Shown here one piece after another: positions 10,066 to 26,766 of a DNA stretch of 64,000 nt (position 1 is its first letter; each line of letters begins with the position of its first letter). Both the position numbers and the translations under genes were made by a program. The notes beneath the pieces are model-generated. The model was given only the letters and a program-made list of their open reading frames with translations. It was not told the origin of the DNA and ran no database searches. The stretch is from Engraulis encrasicolus (Eukaryota; Chordata; Actinopteri; Clupeiformes; Engraulidae), in contig NC_085865.1 of assembly GCF_034702125.1 (NCBI RefSeq), forward strand, positions 51,308,478-51,372,477, given 5' to 3'.

Positions 10066-10195
10066 GTAGAGGAGGTGGAGGAGGAGGAGGAGGAGGAGGA
10101 GGCAGGGGAGAAGGAGGAGGAGGAGGAGGAGGAGGAGGAGGAGAAGGAGGCAGAGGAGAAGAAGGAGGAGGAGGCAGAGGAGGAGGAGTGGAGGG
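10066..10195. repeat. (GGA)n purine-rich array
   Basis: About 130 bp consisting almost only of G and A on the plus strand, mostly GGA triplets with GCA and GAA interruptions. It forms long open frames in several frames (poly-Gly, Pro, Leu or Ser) that are artefacts of the repeat. Homopurine tracts of this kind can form triplex DNA. Confidence 0.92.
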
Positions 10196-10757
10196 GCATC
10201 TGTGTGGGTAATAGGACTTGAGAAATACTTTGCTCTGAAGAGAGACACAGGAACACAAATGAGGTCATCGATCAATCTGAAACACCACTTCTGTTTTTTT
10301 CTCTCTTTCTCTTTTGTTGTAGCTCTTTGGAAAGTCTGATGACATTATTGCTCAGAGCTCCCGAGTCGCTTTACCACACAACACCATTTCATTCCCCTCC
10401 TGCCCATTGTGGTCGTCTCTTTCACACTATTCATCCTTTTTGTCAGCACACATTTAAAAGTTCTGGGTATTGAATGTAGTCTATTTAGAGACAAGCGCTC
10501 CCCCACAATGATAACCACAAGTTCTCTGATGACACAGTCATCCTCATTCTCCCTTAACACTGCTCCTCTCACTTTTGTTTCTTCACCTCTGAGTGACTTT
10601 GTCTCTAAATCTGTTCTTTCCTAATGATTCCCTACAGAAGTTGTTTTATTTCTTTATTTATCCTCCCCGTTCTCTGATTACCGCCGTCAGTATTGTTAAT
10701 GTCTATAATCCCATATGAAGGAGACACAGGGTGATCTCATTACTCTACCAGATCATC

Positions 10758-11381
<624 letters not shown>

Positions 11382-11474
<93 letters not shown>
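11382..11474. repeat. (GT)n microsatellite
   Basis: About 93 bp of pure GT. Confidence 0.96.
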
Positions 11475-11475
<1 letters not shown>

Positions 11476-11578
11476 ATGCTAATACAGAGTGCTAATGTCA
11501 CAGCTGAAATGGGTGAGCAGATGTGATGTAGAGGTTAGCCTCCAGCGGGACTGGACTCATTTTTCAAAGATGCAAGGA

Positions 11579-11817
<239 letters not shown>

Positions 11818-11954
11818 CCTTCCGCTCCCCTTCCCGTCTCACTGAAACACACCCTAAATAGCAGCAATAATGGAGGGTGGCGGTGCACTTTGCTGGAGGT
11901 AAACACATTAGAAGAATCTGCTGAGCAAAGTCAAGGTGACGAGGGTGGTTTGTG

Positions 11955-11978
11955 GTGTGTGTGTGTGTGCGGGCGTGT

Positions 11979-12033
<55 letters not shown>
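11955..12033. repeat. (GT)n microsatellite with GC interruptions
   Basis: GT repeats interrupted by GCGGGCGT, GCGT and GCGT before a pure run of about 44 bp. Confidence 0.92.
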
Positions 12034-12036
<3 letters not shown>

Positions 12037-12360
12037 GGACTGCCGATGACACACCTACAAGGGCAACAAGAGGATGACAGTGTCGTTTGCATGCAAGTGA
12101 AGCCACATCATTAAAGTAACTGCAAGGCAGGGACATGAGAAGGACACGCTAGTATCACATGTACCTGTAAACTCCCATTCACTTTAACCCCTTACAACCC
12201 AACCTCTATTATAACCAAACCAAAGGACAGCGGACAACAGACAGCGGCAAAAGTGTGTATTGCATTTGGGAGAGAGAAGAAGTATTCATGTTTAAAAGAG
12301 TGCTGGTAGGAGTGTGTGTGCTACCAAAGCGATGATTTCAGAGAGTGTTTCAGCTAATCA
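12034..12360. other. Unique intronic sequence
   Basis: Nothing recognised. Confidence 0.35.
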
Positions 12361-12460
12361 ACACGCACGCACGCACGCATGCACGCGCACACACACGCAC
12401 ACGCACACGCGCACACACACGCACGCACACATGCATGCACGCACGCACGCACACGCACAC
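12361..12460. repeat. (ACGC)/(CA) mixed array
   Basis: Tetranucleotide ACGC and GCAC units mixed with CA. Rich in CpG in an otherwise CpG-poor intron. Confidence 0.88.
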
Positions 12461-14120
12461 ACCACCTCCTGGTGTTTCCTCCAGAGCAGAAAAGTTTAAT
12501 CAGGAGAGACAGGATGTAGCTTTTGCTTGGTTTGCATTGCTGCCAGCTTCACTGAGGGTTTGTCATGCGATTTCAAAGGAGTTTTAGAGTGGCACCTCGC
12601 TGAAGCCTGGAGACTTTTGAAATGCAGCATTGTATGTTTTTGCCCCTTTTCCTTTCCTTTCCTCTTCATCTAGAACTTGGAGTGGTGACTGCATACTTGA
12701 TGAATACCCAGGGGAAATTCTGTTAGGGTGAATTGAACTTTGTTTTGCTTAATATTCTAGGATATTTGCTTTGCTGACGATGCTCACAGCGACAAAACAA
12801 TAGGGGTGACTGCATAGGTGTATTGGGTTGCTATACTTTGTCAGGTAGGAGGTAAAGTGAAGATGTGAAGATAATGATGGTAACAAAAACATGCCCTTTT
12901 TGAAGTACTTTTAAAGTAGCTTGATCTGAACCCAGGGCTAAGGCCTGTAAGATGAAGCTCTGTAACACTTTGGGTGAACTTTACTACTCGTGACAGCCAA
13001 TCAAAATGGCAAAGAGTGAACTCCTGACACTGCACCCACCTCACCTCCACCACTCTCTCTCTCACACACACACACACACAGACGGACACGGACACGGACA
13101 CGGACGCACACACATACACACCAAGGTATAGGCCTACACGTTGTCTGTTCCAGCCTTTTCCTGGCTGTGTGGGTACGGAGGCACAGCCAAGTCAGGTCAG
13201 GCCAGGTAATAAAACAGAGAGACAGTGTGTTACAGTTACAGTGTGATGGAGGTTGGAGACCTGAGCTGTATTGCTCTGGGCTGGACAGAGACAGAGGTCT
13301 GGAGAGGCCCATCTCACTGCTCTCTCCTTATGCCCAGAACTAAAAGCTTGTGCAATACTCTACTGCAGCTTAAATCTGTCTGAGTCCCTTACAATCCTCC
13401 TCGCAACCCAAATGGGATACTGTAATACTTTGTCTCTAGGGAACAGGGTTGTTTTGGCCTCAGGGTGAGGCTTCTGAAACTTTTTGGGGTAAATCAGACA
13501 GACAGACAAACTTGTACCCCTAACACTGATTTCAGAGATACATAGAGTATAAAGCAATTATACGAACTTGGTGATAAATTAAGGTGATCTTTATTTACAC
13601 GTTGTTTTTCAGTCACACATGTATCAACCCCTATTATTATCACTCTTAACAACCCCCCCCCAAAAAAAAACAAAAACAAAACAAAAACAACCCTTGACTT
13701 TTGAAACACTTGGCAGAAAATAAGTTGCTCAGCAACATTCCAACAAAGCACAGATTTGACGCACACAGTTCACAGCACTAGTGAGCTGAAAGTTGGCACA
13801 ACAACAAGAAAACAGTGGTAGGGCTTTGATTGGCAGCTCTGGGTGTGAATGGATACGTCCTGTCTGCAGCACTTAGAGACAAACAGACAGATGTGAAAAG
13901 TGAGACACTGGAACCCTTTCAACAGGTCTCTTAGCAACACTGTTTTTTTATTCCTGTCTGCATTCCATCAACACCAAGTCTAGGTGGTAATCAGTTGTTG
14001 CTCTGCTGTGTTAATGTGAACACATTTAATTGGAAACCTTTTAGCAGTCTGAACTGAAGCCTAATTTATGTCAGGCACATAACAACACACAGGCACAGAC
14101 CAACATAGTCACATAGTACA
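12461..14120. other. Unique intronic sequence with short simple repeats
   Basis: Contains a (CA)n plus (GGACAC)n tract at about 13062-13120 and a C-run/A-run at 13651-13690. No gene or mobile element recognised. Confidence 0.4.

Positions 14121-14192
<72 letters not shown>
14121..14192. repeat. (CGCA)n tetranucleotide array
   Basis: About 18 uninterrupted ACGC units. One of several such CpG-containing arrays in the window (also 25320-25357, 39038-39095, 48176-48210, 49680-49730, 50036-50060). Confidence 0.95.
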
Positions 14193-14674
14193 CACACGCA
14201 CATTCTCAAATAAGCTTTGTGAGTTGCATTGTTGGGCATAGACAAATACACCCTGGGTGTGCATCACAGGCTTCAGGAATGCCATAATACGTTAACAATC
14301 TTTGCCTTTGTTTCCTCCCCTGTGCGTGCAACAGGAGGCATTGAAATTCCGTGTCAGTAGAGTAGGGATTCACTAGGGACTGCACAGGCGAATGCATGCA
14401 TATTCACTGGAATTTACAGACAGACAGAAACATGTGGAGGTGCTCCATTAATCTCTATGAGTGCCAATCTACGTGCTGGAGTGAAGAATCCAGGCAGCCG
14501 TGCACCACACTCACTGATTGATGTTGTCGTGTGTGTCCTCTTCTCACGTCTATGTGGGAGCTCATTCTGAGCCAATAGCATGAACTGGCTTGCCTGTAAC
14601 TCCACTAAGGGTCCACTCTATGTGTTAAGCTGTACGGTTCTCCTGTTATCCTTTGATTCTCATTTTGTCTATAA

Positions 14675-14965
14675 TTACCTCCGCCAATGACTCAAAAAGC
14701 TATGAACGGATTTTCATTACATTTTGCGGAGTTGTTGGAAATGACAAAAGGAACAAGTGATTCAATTTTGGTGGTGATTTGGATCACGACCCGAATTCAA
14801 GATTTAAAAAAAGATTTTTCACCATGGCGGGATAAGGCGAAATTTGACTTGCCAGTTTCTAAATCCACAAAAACAAGGCAGAAAGACTTAAAAAACAACA
14901 GTCAAATATTATATCAAACCGTTTCCTTGATGGAGGTCTGCACTCTCTGAGTGAATTTCTAGTTT
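14675..14965 (+). repeat. Dispersed repeat with CCTCCGCCAA...GGAGGTCTGCACTCT signature
   Basis: The signature blocks TTACCTCCGCCAATGAC, GATTTTCATTACATTTTGCG, TGGTGGTGATTTGGATCACG and GGAGGTCTGCACTCTCTGAG occur in this order in a repeat I know to be common in fish and invertebrate genomes. Its class is uncertain to me. The 87-residue open frame inside (14687-14950) is part of the repeat and not a host gene. Confidence 0.6.
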
Positions 14966-15322
14966 TACATTTATTTTTTTTAAACCTTTATTTTCATTAA
15001 GCACATTGGCCTATCTATCTGCACTATACAAATGCTGTTATTTTGAGTTTCACATTCAAATCAAGTCTTGCCAACCTAATTCTTCTTAGTCCAAACAAAT
15101 TGGGCAACAATGGCAAACCAGGATCAGCTTGGTTGTAGCAGTTTGTGTGTCCTCTTTGGATGGACATGGTCTCTGAGAGCTTGTAATCTACTAGAGCAGG
15201 AGGTTCACAACCATTTCCAAATAGGGGTCCACTTTAAATGGCCCACCTCTGACCCAATAAACAATAAAACTCAAATAATAAATAGTCAACAACAACACGC
15301 ATGCGCGCGCACGCACGCACGT

Positions 15323-17909
<2,587 letters not shown>

Positions 17910-18274
17910 CAGTGGTTTTCAAAGTGGCGTCTGGAACTGCTGGGGGGACGCAAGGGGGTGATGTGGGGGCCACGGCAGGTTGGCAGGAAAAGTATAGCAC
18001 AACAAAGTGAATAATTTAGTGAACTGAATAACCAAAGTAAACCAAAATAAAAAAAAGCTTACAAATATTCTCAACTGTACTATAATCATCTATTGCATTT
18101 CTGAACATTACTACTATTATCGTTATTATTTTATATATTCTGGTGAGGCACTGTCTTATGAAAGGGGGTGCGAAGGAAAAATTGTGTGGCATGAGTTTAC
18201 CCATGTAACGGGGGCCGCCTGCGATCTACCGGTATATGGGGGGGCCTTGTCATGATAAAGTGTGGGAACCTCTG
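17910..18274. mobile_element. hAT-type MITE
   Basis: 365 bp. Left end CAGTGGTTTTCAAAGT; right end is the complement of CAGAGGTTCCCACACT. Flanked by CAATAGAC (17902-17909) and CCATAGAC (18275-18282), an 8-bp duplication with one mismatch. Terminal CAGNGGTT and an 8-bp duplication are typical of hAT elements. Interior non-coding. Confidence 0.83.
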
Positions 18275-18524
18275 CCATAGACAACCTAATCCTCTTCTTT
18301 TCATTGCATGTTCACACAGTACCTTATGACGTATGCGCCAGCGAGAATGGCAGCAAGTTTTGTAGCTCCTTGTTTTATGTCTGTTCTAGTCGTCTTTCGT
18401 GTTGTGTTTTATTACTTATTTTCCAGTTCTTAGATTAGCGTTTAGTTGTTGTTTTTCTGTACATTGTTATTAATTCGTTTTTTTTATTTTTTTTTAACGT
18501 GGACAAGAAGTTATTTATTCCGAT

Positions 18525-19322
18525 ATGGAGAAGTCTGTGCGTTGCTATGGACGCTGCAACATTGTTTACTCGCGCAGCCAGCTGATGGATCTGCGGAAGT
18601 TTGCTGATTCTGCCGCTGTTCATGTGGATATTCCAAAAGAAGTTTTCAGCTTTCGTGGATGCAGAGCAGGGGTCGCAGTCAAGGCCAAGCGACGGGAGAA
18701 GAAATGGAGATATAAGCCCTCTGTTCCAGCAATTATTATGGGAAACGTGAATTCGCTAACCAACAAAACGGACGAGCTGACTGCCCTGGTAAGAAACCAA
18801 AAACTGTTTAGAGAAGCGAGTCTAATTTGCTTCACGGAAACATGGCTAACTAGTCTCACTCCTACTTGTAATGTTGACATACCGGGCTTCAGCGTAGTTA
18901 GACTTGACAGAGACAATGCACTTTCAGGGAAAAAGAAAGGAGGTGGACTGATTATGTACATCAACCACAAGTTTTGTCATCCCGGACATGTAACGGTGAA
19001 GGAAACAGTGTGTAGTAAAGATGTGGAGCTACTGGCCATCAGCGTACGTCCTTACTACACTCCAAGAGAATTTTCACACTGTATAATAATCTGCGTCTAT
19101 GTCCCCCCGAGAGCGGCGCCCGAGACTGCATGTGACGTCATTCACACAACTGTTGCGAGGCTACAAACACAGCATACCGAGGCTTTCTTTGCCATCACTG
19201 GGGATTTTAACCACGTTACCCTCAACTCCACTCTCACCAACTTCCATCAGTGTGTTGACTGTGCAACAAGAAAAAATAAAACCATTGACCTCCTGTATGC
19301 AAACGTGAAAGGATGCATATAG
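18525..19322 (+). pseudogene. LINE endonuclease (AP-like) region
   Basis: About 265 codons. Endonuclease signatures in order: NVNSLTNK near the start of the domain, CFTETWLTS with the catalytic Glu, RLDRD, KKGGGL, VYVPPRAAP, ITGDFNHV, and KTIDLLYANVK. The following SDHNLI with the catalytic His is in another frame (19313-19780), because an extra G near 19311 shifts the frame and gives a premature stop at 19320-19322. The enzyme nicks target DNA in target-primed reverse transcription. Confidence 0.88.
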
Positions 19323-19780
19323 TGCCACCCCCCCTTCCCCCACTGGGTTTCTCTGACCACAATTTGATCCATTTACAGCCTCTGTACATCCCAAAAGTAC
19401 AAAGGCTACCAGTTACCACACACACTTTCAGAGAATGGACACCAGAAACTGAGGAGGCACTAAGAGACTGTTTCGAGACCACTGACTGGAGTATACTGCA
19501 GGGCAGTGATGACCTGGATGAGGCCACAGCATGTACTACTGATTACATAAACTTCTGCATGGACACTGTTGTACCAACAAAAACGATTCGCTGCTACCCC
19601 AACAACAAACCCTGGGTAACCAGAGATGTCAAGCAACTCCTCAATAAGAAAAAGAAGCTTTTTAAGGAAGGAAACTTGACTGAACTGAGGAGTGTACAGC
19701 GAGAACTCAAAAGCAGACTGAAGGAGGGCCAAGGTGGCATATGGGAAGAAGGTGGGAAATTAAATGAAGGACAATGCTAG
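19313..19780 (+). pseudogene. LINE endonuclease end and linker
   Basis: Continuation after the frameshift: PPLGFSDHNLIHL carries the endonuclease SDH motif, followed by REWTPETEEALRDCF, DYINFCMDTVVPTKTI and NNKPWVTRDVKQLLNKKK, the lysine-rich linker seen before the reverse transcriptase in these LINEs. A further frame change occurs near 19775. Confidence 0.82.
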
Positions 19781-21395
19781 AGAGGCATGGCAGGGGATTA
19801 AAAAAAATCACTGGGTGTGGAAAGAAGAGATGTATGGCAGAGGGTGATCTATCAATGTCCAATGATTTAAACCATTTTTACAACCGTTTGGAAAACTCTG
19901 GCACAGAGGGCAGCATTTCCCTTGTCACCTCTATAGCCCCTGAATCCCCCCAGCCCACACTTGACAACCACTCTTCAGCAGGCTCCCATCTCACCCACTC
20001 ACAACCCCCCACTCCCGTTACTACTTCACCCAGCCTCACTAACAGGGACACTTCATCCCCACACCCTCCTACTCTGCCTATGGTCACCACTCCCACCACC
20101 ATCAACAATGCAGCAGTACCCCCACCAATGGACACAGCAGACTCACAAATCCCCACTACCTCTATCCCCCTCCCCTGCTCCTCACTTCTGCGTCTTGGAA
20201 CAACTTACCCACCACCCACCCCTTTCCCACTCCCCCCTTACCCCAACCCAGCACTCCCACAGCCGACAATCACCACTGATCAAGTTAGAGGGACACTGAA
20301 AAGACTTAAGTCCAAGGCGGCCGGCCCTGATGGCATCTGTGCAAGACTGCTAAAGACATGTGCTGAGGAATTAGCTGAGCCCCTTCATCACCTTTTCAAT
20401 AGGAGTTCTCCAGCGCATTCAACACCATACAACCACTGCTGCTGAGAGAGAAATTGGTGCGGATTGGAGTGCAGCCTAGCCTGGTGACCTGGATAACTGA
20501 TTACCTCACAGAGCGGCCCCAGTTTGTGAGGATGGGTGACATAACATCGGAGACAGTGATTAGCAGCACAGGAGCGCCACAAGGAACGGTTCTCTCCCCC
20601 GTGCTCTTCACCCTGTATACCAATGACTTCAGCTACAATTCTGGGACATGTCACATGCAGAAGTTTTCAGATGACACTGCAATTGTGGGGTGTATAAGAG
20701 ACGGTCAGGAAGAGGAGTACAGGGGATTGGTGGATGACTTTGTAGGATGGTGCCAAAACAATCAGCTGCACCTGAACACCACCAAAACCAAGGAAATGGT
20801 GATCGATTTCAGGCGCTCCACCCCGCCCTTGGTGCCTGTTTCTATTGGGGGAGAGAATGTGGAGACTGTCTGTACTTACAAGTACTTAGGAGTGCACCTC
20901 GACAATAAACTGGACTGGTCCACAAATTCAGATGCACTTTACAGGAAAGGCCAAAGCAGGCTCTATTTCCTGAGAAGGCCTGAGGTCCTTCAATGTCTGC
21001 AGCCAACTTCTGCTTATGTTCTACCAGTCTATCATGGCCAGCATGCTCTTCTATGCTGTGACTTGCTGGCGTGGAAGCATTAGGAAGAGAGATGCTGCAC
21101 GCCTTGACAGACTGGTGAGGAAGGCGGGTCAGTGGTGGGCATGGAGCTGCAGTCACTCACCTCAACAGCTGAGAGCAGAACACTGAGCAGACTGGACTCT
21201 ATTATGGACAATCAGCATCACCCCCTTAACGCCACCTTCACTAACCAACTGAGTCTGTTCAGTCACAGACTCCGTGCTTTCACCTGCAGGACAGACAGGC
21301 TAAGGAGGTCCTTTGTCCCTTGGGCCATTCAACTGTTTAACAGTATACAGAAGGACACTAAGAAGGACATCATTATTGGGGATTGGACTGCCTGA
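19774..21395 (+). pseudogene. LINE reverse transcriptase remains with internal deletion
   Basis: First part (to 20445): FYNRLE, a Pro/Thr/Ser-rich insert, then KSKAAGPDGICARLLK (RT motif 0/1) and ELAEPLHHLFN. At about 20400 the sequence jumps to SSAFNTI, so RT fingers and the catalytic Asp of motif A are missing. Second part (20454-21083): GAPQGTVLSPVLFTLYTND (motif B), FSDDTAIVG (motif C with both Asp), NTTKTKEMVIDFR (motif D) and YKYLGVHLDNKLDW (motif E). The C-terminal region with ARLDRLVRKAG and SRLDSIMDNQHHPLN continues to about 21395 after two more frameshifts. Enzymatically dead. Confidence 0.85.
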
Positions 21396-21548
21396 GATGC
21401 CAGAGCTGGCCCAGATCTGGAACCTCTTCATATGTGTGTGTGTCTGTGTGTCTGTGTGTGTCTGTGTTTGTTTTTATGTAGCTACTTGACACCTGAATTT
21501 CCCCCTGGGGATCAATAAAGTTTCTCTACTCTACTCTACTCTACTCTA

Positions 21549-22495
21549 CCTTATTAGTGCACAGGCAAGAACCCCCTGGGCTTTGATTTAGGGAGAGCAG
21601 TCAATGCACTACAATAGGTGCCCTATGCATTCCATACTCTCAACCCTATGGGAATAAAGAAGCAATCCTATAGTACATTTACAGACTTCAATGATGCGCT
21701 GTACGCGAGGTTAATGGCGGGAGGCACAGTACAGGAAATTACAAAGAAAACACATTGCGTCGAGAGGACTGTGAGCTATGGGCCTGATTCCCTGTAGGTT
21801 GACGTGGTATCTCTATGTAGGAATAAAATCTCTATTGCAGAGGAGACAACATTACAAAACCACTCTGTCCCAAAATAGGTACTCTATTTCTCTGTCTGTC
21901 TGTATGTCTGTCTATCTCTCTCCCTCTCCCTCTCTCTCTTTCTCTCTCTCCCACACACACATGTTCATGCAGGTCGTGCTGATAGGCTTCCTGACACCAT
22001 CACTGGTTGGTGTCTGGTCCTCTTTTCCAAAAAATATATGAAAAGGATGGAGACATGAATAAAAATGAGTGATATTTCCCTCTAATAAAGAGAAGCCCAC
22101 TGCTGACTATTGGCAATTTCTCATCCTGGTGGTTCTTTCAGAAATGACTTTCTCCAGTGAATACTCTGACCTTCACGGCGCGCTTTGCCTGCCGGTAAAT
22201 AGAATTTTACCAGAGTTGGTTTGTAAATGTGACCTCCAGACAAAGAAAGACTGAGACACAAAGAAATGAGAGAATAAGCATGGATAGAGAGAAATAATGA
22301 AAGATAAAGAGAAAAAGAAAGACAGAGATCGGAAGAATGAAAGAGACAGAGAAAAAGAAAGAGAAAGAGAAAGAAAACAAACAAATTCTGTGTGTCGAGC
22401 GTCTAGCGTGACTTGTGGAGCAAGGACAGGGACAGACATTAAACCAATAGAGCACACCCCCACAACTCCTCTTGCACCCAGGATGAAGATAGGTC
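21549..22495. other. Unique intronic sequence
   Basis: Short (CT)n/(TGTC)n at 21888-21955 and an A/G-rich stretch at 22290-22375. No gene. Confidence 0.4.
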
Positions 22496-22788
22496 CTCTC
22501 CTCTCACTTACTTACCTCTTCTCTTCTCATCTCATCTCCTCTCCTCTCGCTTACTCTCATCTCCTCTCCTCTCACTTACTTACCTCTTCTCATCTCCTCT
22601 CTTCTCCTCTCCTCTCCTCTCCTCTCCCGATCCCTGGTCCCTTTACTAATCTTCCTCTTCCTCTGCCCCCTTCCTTCATCTTCTTTTCCTCCTCTCCTCT
22701 CCTCTCCTCTCCTCTCCTCTCCTCTCCTCTCCTCTCCTCTCCTCTCCTCTCCTCTCCTCTCCTCTCCTCTCCTCTCCTCTCCTCTCCT
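22496..22788. repeat. (CCTCT)n pentanucleotide array
   Basis: Degenerate CTCTC/CTTAC phrases from 22496, becoming a pure CCTCT array from about 22690 to 22788. Polypyrimidine on the plus strand. Confidence 0.93.
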
Positions 22789-24522
<1,734 letters not shown>

Positions 24523-24689
24523 TTGCATCAAGAAATCCAGTTCCTCTGTACCAATTCCTGTGTCCTCTCTACTCTGGGGAAATGCAGTGAAACACATCAA
24601 AGTATGCATCTCCCACGCACTGCATTCTCTTACATGTCTGACGGATGGAAGATGAAGACAGCTGACTAAAACAGAAGTGTTTTTCAAAA

Positions 24690-24992
24690 AGTAATAAAAA
24701 TTGAAAAGAAAAAATAGAAACCTGAGAGTGGTCAACTGAAAAAATACAGTAAACTGATGGGAAGTCAGTCAATGACTTCAAAAGATTTCCTGTACTGATT
24801 AGAACCAAAGAGAATTAAATTTCAGAAAATAGTGATACAAATTCAAAAGAAAAAAAGAAACTTGAGAGTGGTCAACTGAAAAAATACAGTATACTGATGG
24901 GAAGTCAGTCAATGACTTCAAAAGACGATGGAACGATTTCCTATATTGATTAGAACCAAAGGGATATAATATTTCAGAAAATAGTAGGAAAC
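24690..24992. repeat. Tandem duplication, about 150-bp unit, two copies
   Basis: GAGAGTGGTCAACTGAAAAA, GGGAAGTCAGTCAATGACTT and ATTTCAGAAAATAGT occur in the same order twice, at about 24723/24865, 24758/24899 and 24820/24970. The second copy has a short GACGATGGAAC insertion. Confidence 0.85.
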
Positions 24993-25319
24993 CGGGAACA
25001 AAGGGAATAGAGTAGACTGCTGTGAAGAAAAGAAGAGGAGGGGGGAGAATTCCTCAATCCCCCTCCCTCACGTCTTAGACAACGCCTCAGTCTTCTTTTA
25101 ATCTCACTTATCAGACCTCTCGTGCAATTGCTCTATTGCGGACCCCACAGAGAGGTTTCTAGCAGCTCAGCTCATCGCCACATATCTCTCCAGAATATCA
25201 CCCCATATCTCCTATCTTATATCCGGACCCCTTGTACTGAGGGGAAACTGAACACTGTTCTCGCCACTGGTTTAGTTTAGTGGGGAAGGCTTGATGACAA
25301 CAACAACTTCCTCCCAACA

Positions 25320-25357
25320 CGCACGCACGCACGCACACACGCACGCACGCACGCACA
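25320..25357. repeat. (ACGC)n array
   Basis: Nine to ten CpG-containing tetranucleotides. Confidence 0.88.
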
Positions 25358-25818
25358 CAATTCCCCCGCCCAATCAACAATATATGAGTGATTCTCTAAT
25401 TCGCCTACACTTTTAAGTCCGTGGATTTTATTTGGCAATTCCACTAGCTATTAACTGCATCCAATGATGTTTTGGACATTAGAAAACATTTATCTTTCAT
25501 ATAATACAGAAAGTGTAGACATAGCATTATTTCCCTCAGCAAGAATGAATATTTAATACTGGTTTTGGGCGTTTTCATGCCGTCCTGTTTTCCAAATGTC
25601 AGATTCAGTCTTCATATTAGCATGTAAAGAAACTTGTTTTGCCCAAGACGATTGCAAATGTTGATTCACAGTAATCATCACAATATGACAAAACTGTCAG
25701 AAAGACCACTGTCCTTTCCATTATACATGAAATTTGCCATTTTGTGTTTGTCCACGAAAACTGTGTTAACGGTGTCACGGTCTGAAAACCTCCTCCATAA
25801 ATCAGTAATGGTTTGGTC

Positions 25819-26004
25819 TTAGGCCATACGAATAACATCACGTGATGTCATAACCTCTTTGGCAGGATACGGGAAGACTTTTTGGTAAATATTGAGCTCC
25901 ATCCTTCCATAATTTAATCCATTCTTTTTCATGTTCTCATAGCGGGAAAATTGCCTGTCAATGGTGTTATCAACGTATTCATAAGAATCTGAATTAGAAA
26001 TCAC
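25819..26004 (-). CDS. Alpha ORF fragment (61 codons), copy B
   Basis: Unrecognised protein fragment, nearly identical to 55217-55402. It includes YEYVDNTIDRQFSRYE, MKKNGLNYGRMEL and YPAKEVMTSRDVIRMA. After one TAA the same frame stays open for about 38 further codons (DLWRRFSDRDTVNTVF, then YNGKDSGLSDSFVIL), so this is likely a piece of a longer coding region with one nonsense change. Only three substitutions separate the two copies, and no known domain is evident. Confidence 0.4.
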   Translation of the reverse strand: MISNSDSYEYVDNTIDRQFSRYENMKKNGLNYGRMELNIYQKVFPYPAKEVMTSRDVIRMA

Positions 26005-26156
26005 ATGTAGAAAAACACAGATAAAGCATACAGATACATGAATTGATTAAGGTGTTGTGGTGGAACTTCTGAGGTCCTCAGTTAGCACAACACCATAAAA
26101 ATGGCTGAAATGTCAACGGTGTTACCGTCAATGGTGTTACAATTAAGTATGACAGT

Positions 26157-26343
26157 CAGGGTTGCCAGATGAGGCTGATGATTTCCAGCCCAAAAAGTGA
26201 TCAAAATCCGCCCTAAAAACCCGCCCAATTCTATTGATTTATATGGCAGTGGGAAGGTTTTTCTGATAGATGCCATTTTTACCCGCACCCGGCCATCCTA
26301 AGCAGCCCAATTGGGCGGGAACCAGCCCAATCTGGCAACAGTG
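26157..26343. mobile_element. 187-bp hAT-like MITE nested in alpha copy B
   Basis: Starts CAGGGTTGCCAGAT; its end is the complement of CACTGTTGCCAGAT. Flanked by ATGACAGT on both sides (26149-26156 and 26344-26351), an 8-bp duplication. The same insertion with the same flanks and length is present in copy A (54878-55064), so it predates the separation of the two copies. Confidence 0.88.
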
Positions 26344-26766
26344 ATGACAGTTGAGGAGGAGTATGTTTTTGCCAATTTATATCCATATTGACAGACAAAC
26401 AAACTAAATAATTTGTGTTCTAGGGAGATGGGTTTGTCTGCTCTGTTTTTTCTCCTAAAAAAGTGCTGACTTGTTCCCCTGCACTGTTGACCGTAACACC
26501 GTTGAGTAACACCGTTGACTGTTTTGAAAGTGTTTTTGCGCTATTGATCCCTTATGTGTTGGAAAAATCCTATGAACATACACTAGGGATTATCTCTGGA
26601 GAAGGAAGTCTTGTGTAAGGAGGGTGACTATATTCAAATCAGACGTTACAGGGATTTATGATGAAAATGTGTCAGTCTGTATCACAGTGACTCATAAAAT
26701 CCTACTTATGAAGCTCAACAATCACATTTTCTATATCAGTTGCACAGATTAAAGACAACATTACTG

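Larger units (their letters stand above)
18325..21548 (+). mobile_element. L2/CR1-group LINE, broken copy
   Basis: Single plus-strand non-LTR retrotransposon: leader from about 18325, endonuclease region 18525-19320, linker to 19780, reverse transcriptase remains 19774-21395, then a short 3' UTR ending CCCCTGGGGATCAATAAAG and a (CTACT)n tail at 21527-21548. The tail, replacing poly-A, and the CCCC-GGGG hairpin before ATCAATAAAG are typical of fish L2/CR1-like elements. Lesions: single-base frameshifts near 19311, 20978 and 21124, a frame change near 19775, and an internal deletion at about 20400. A fragment of the same family lies at 58535-59015. Confidence 0.85.

Noticed and set aside
14687..14950. 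87-codon frame MTQKAMNGFSLHF
   Set aside because: Lies inside a common dispersed repeat with the TGGTGATTTGGATCACG signature.
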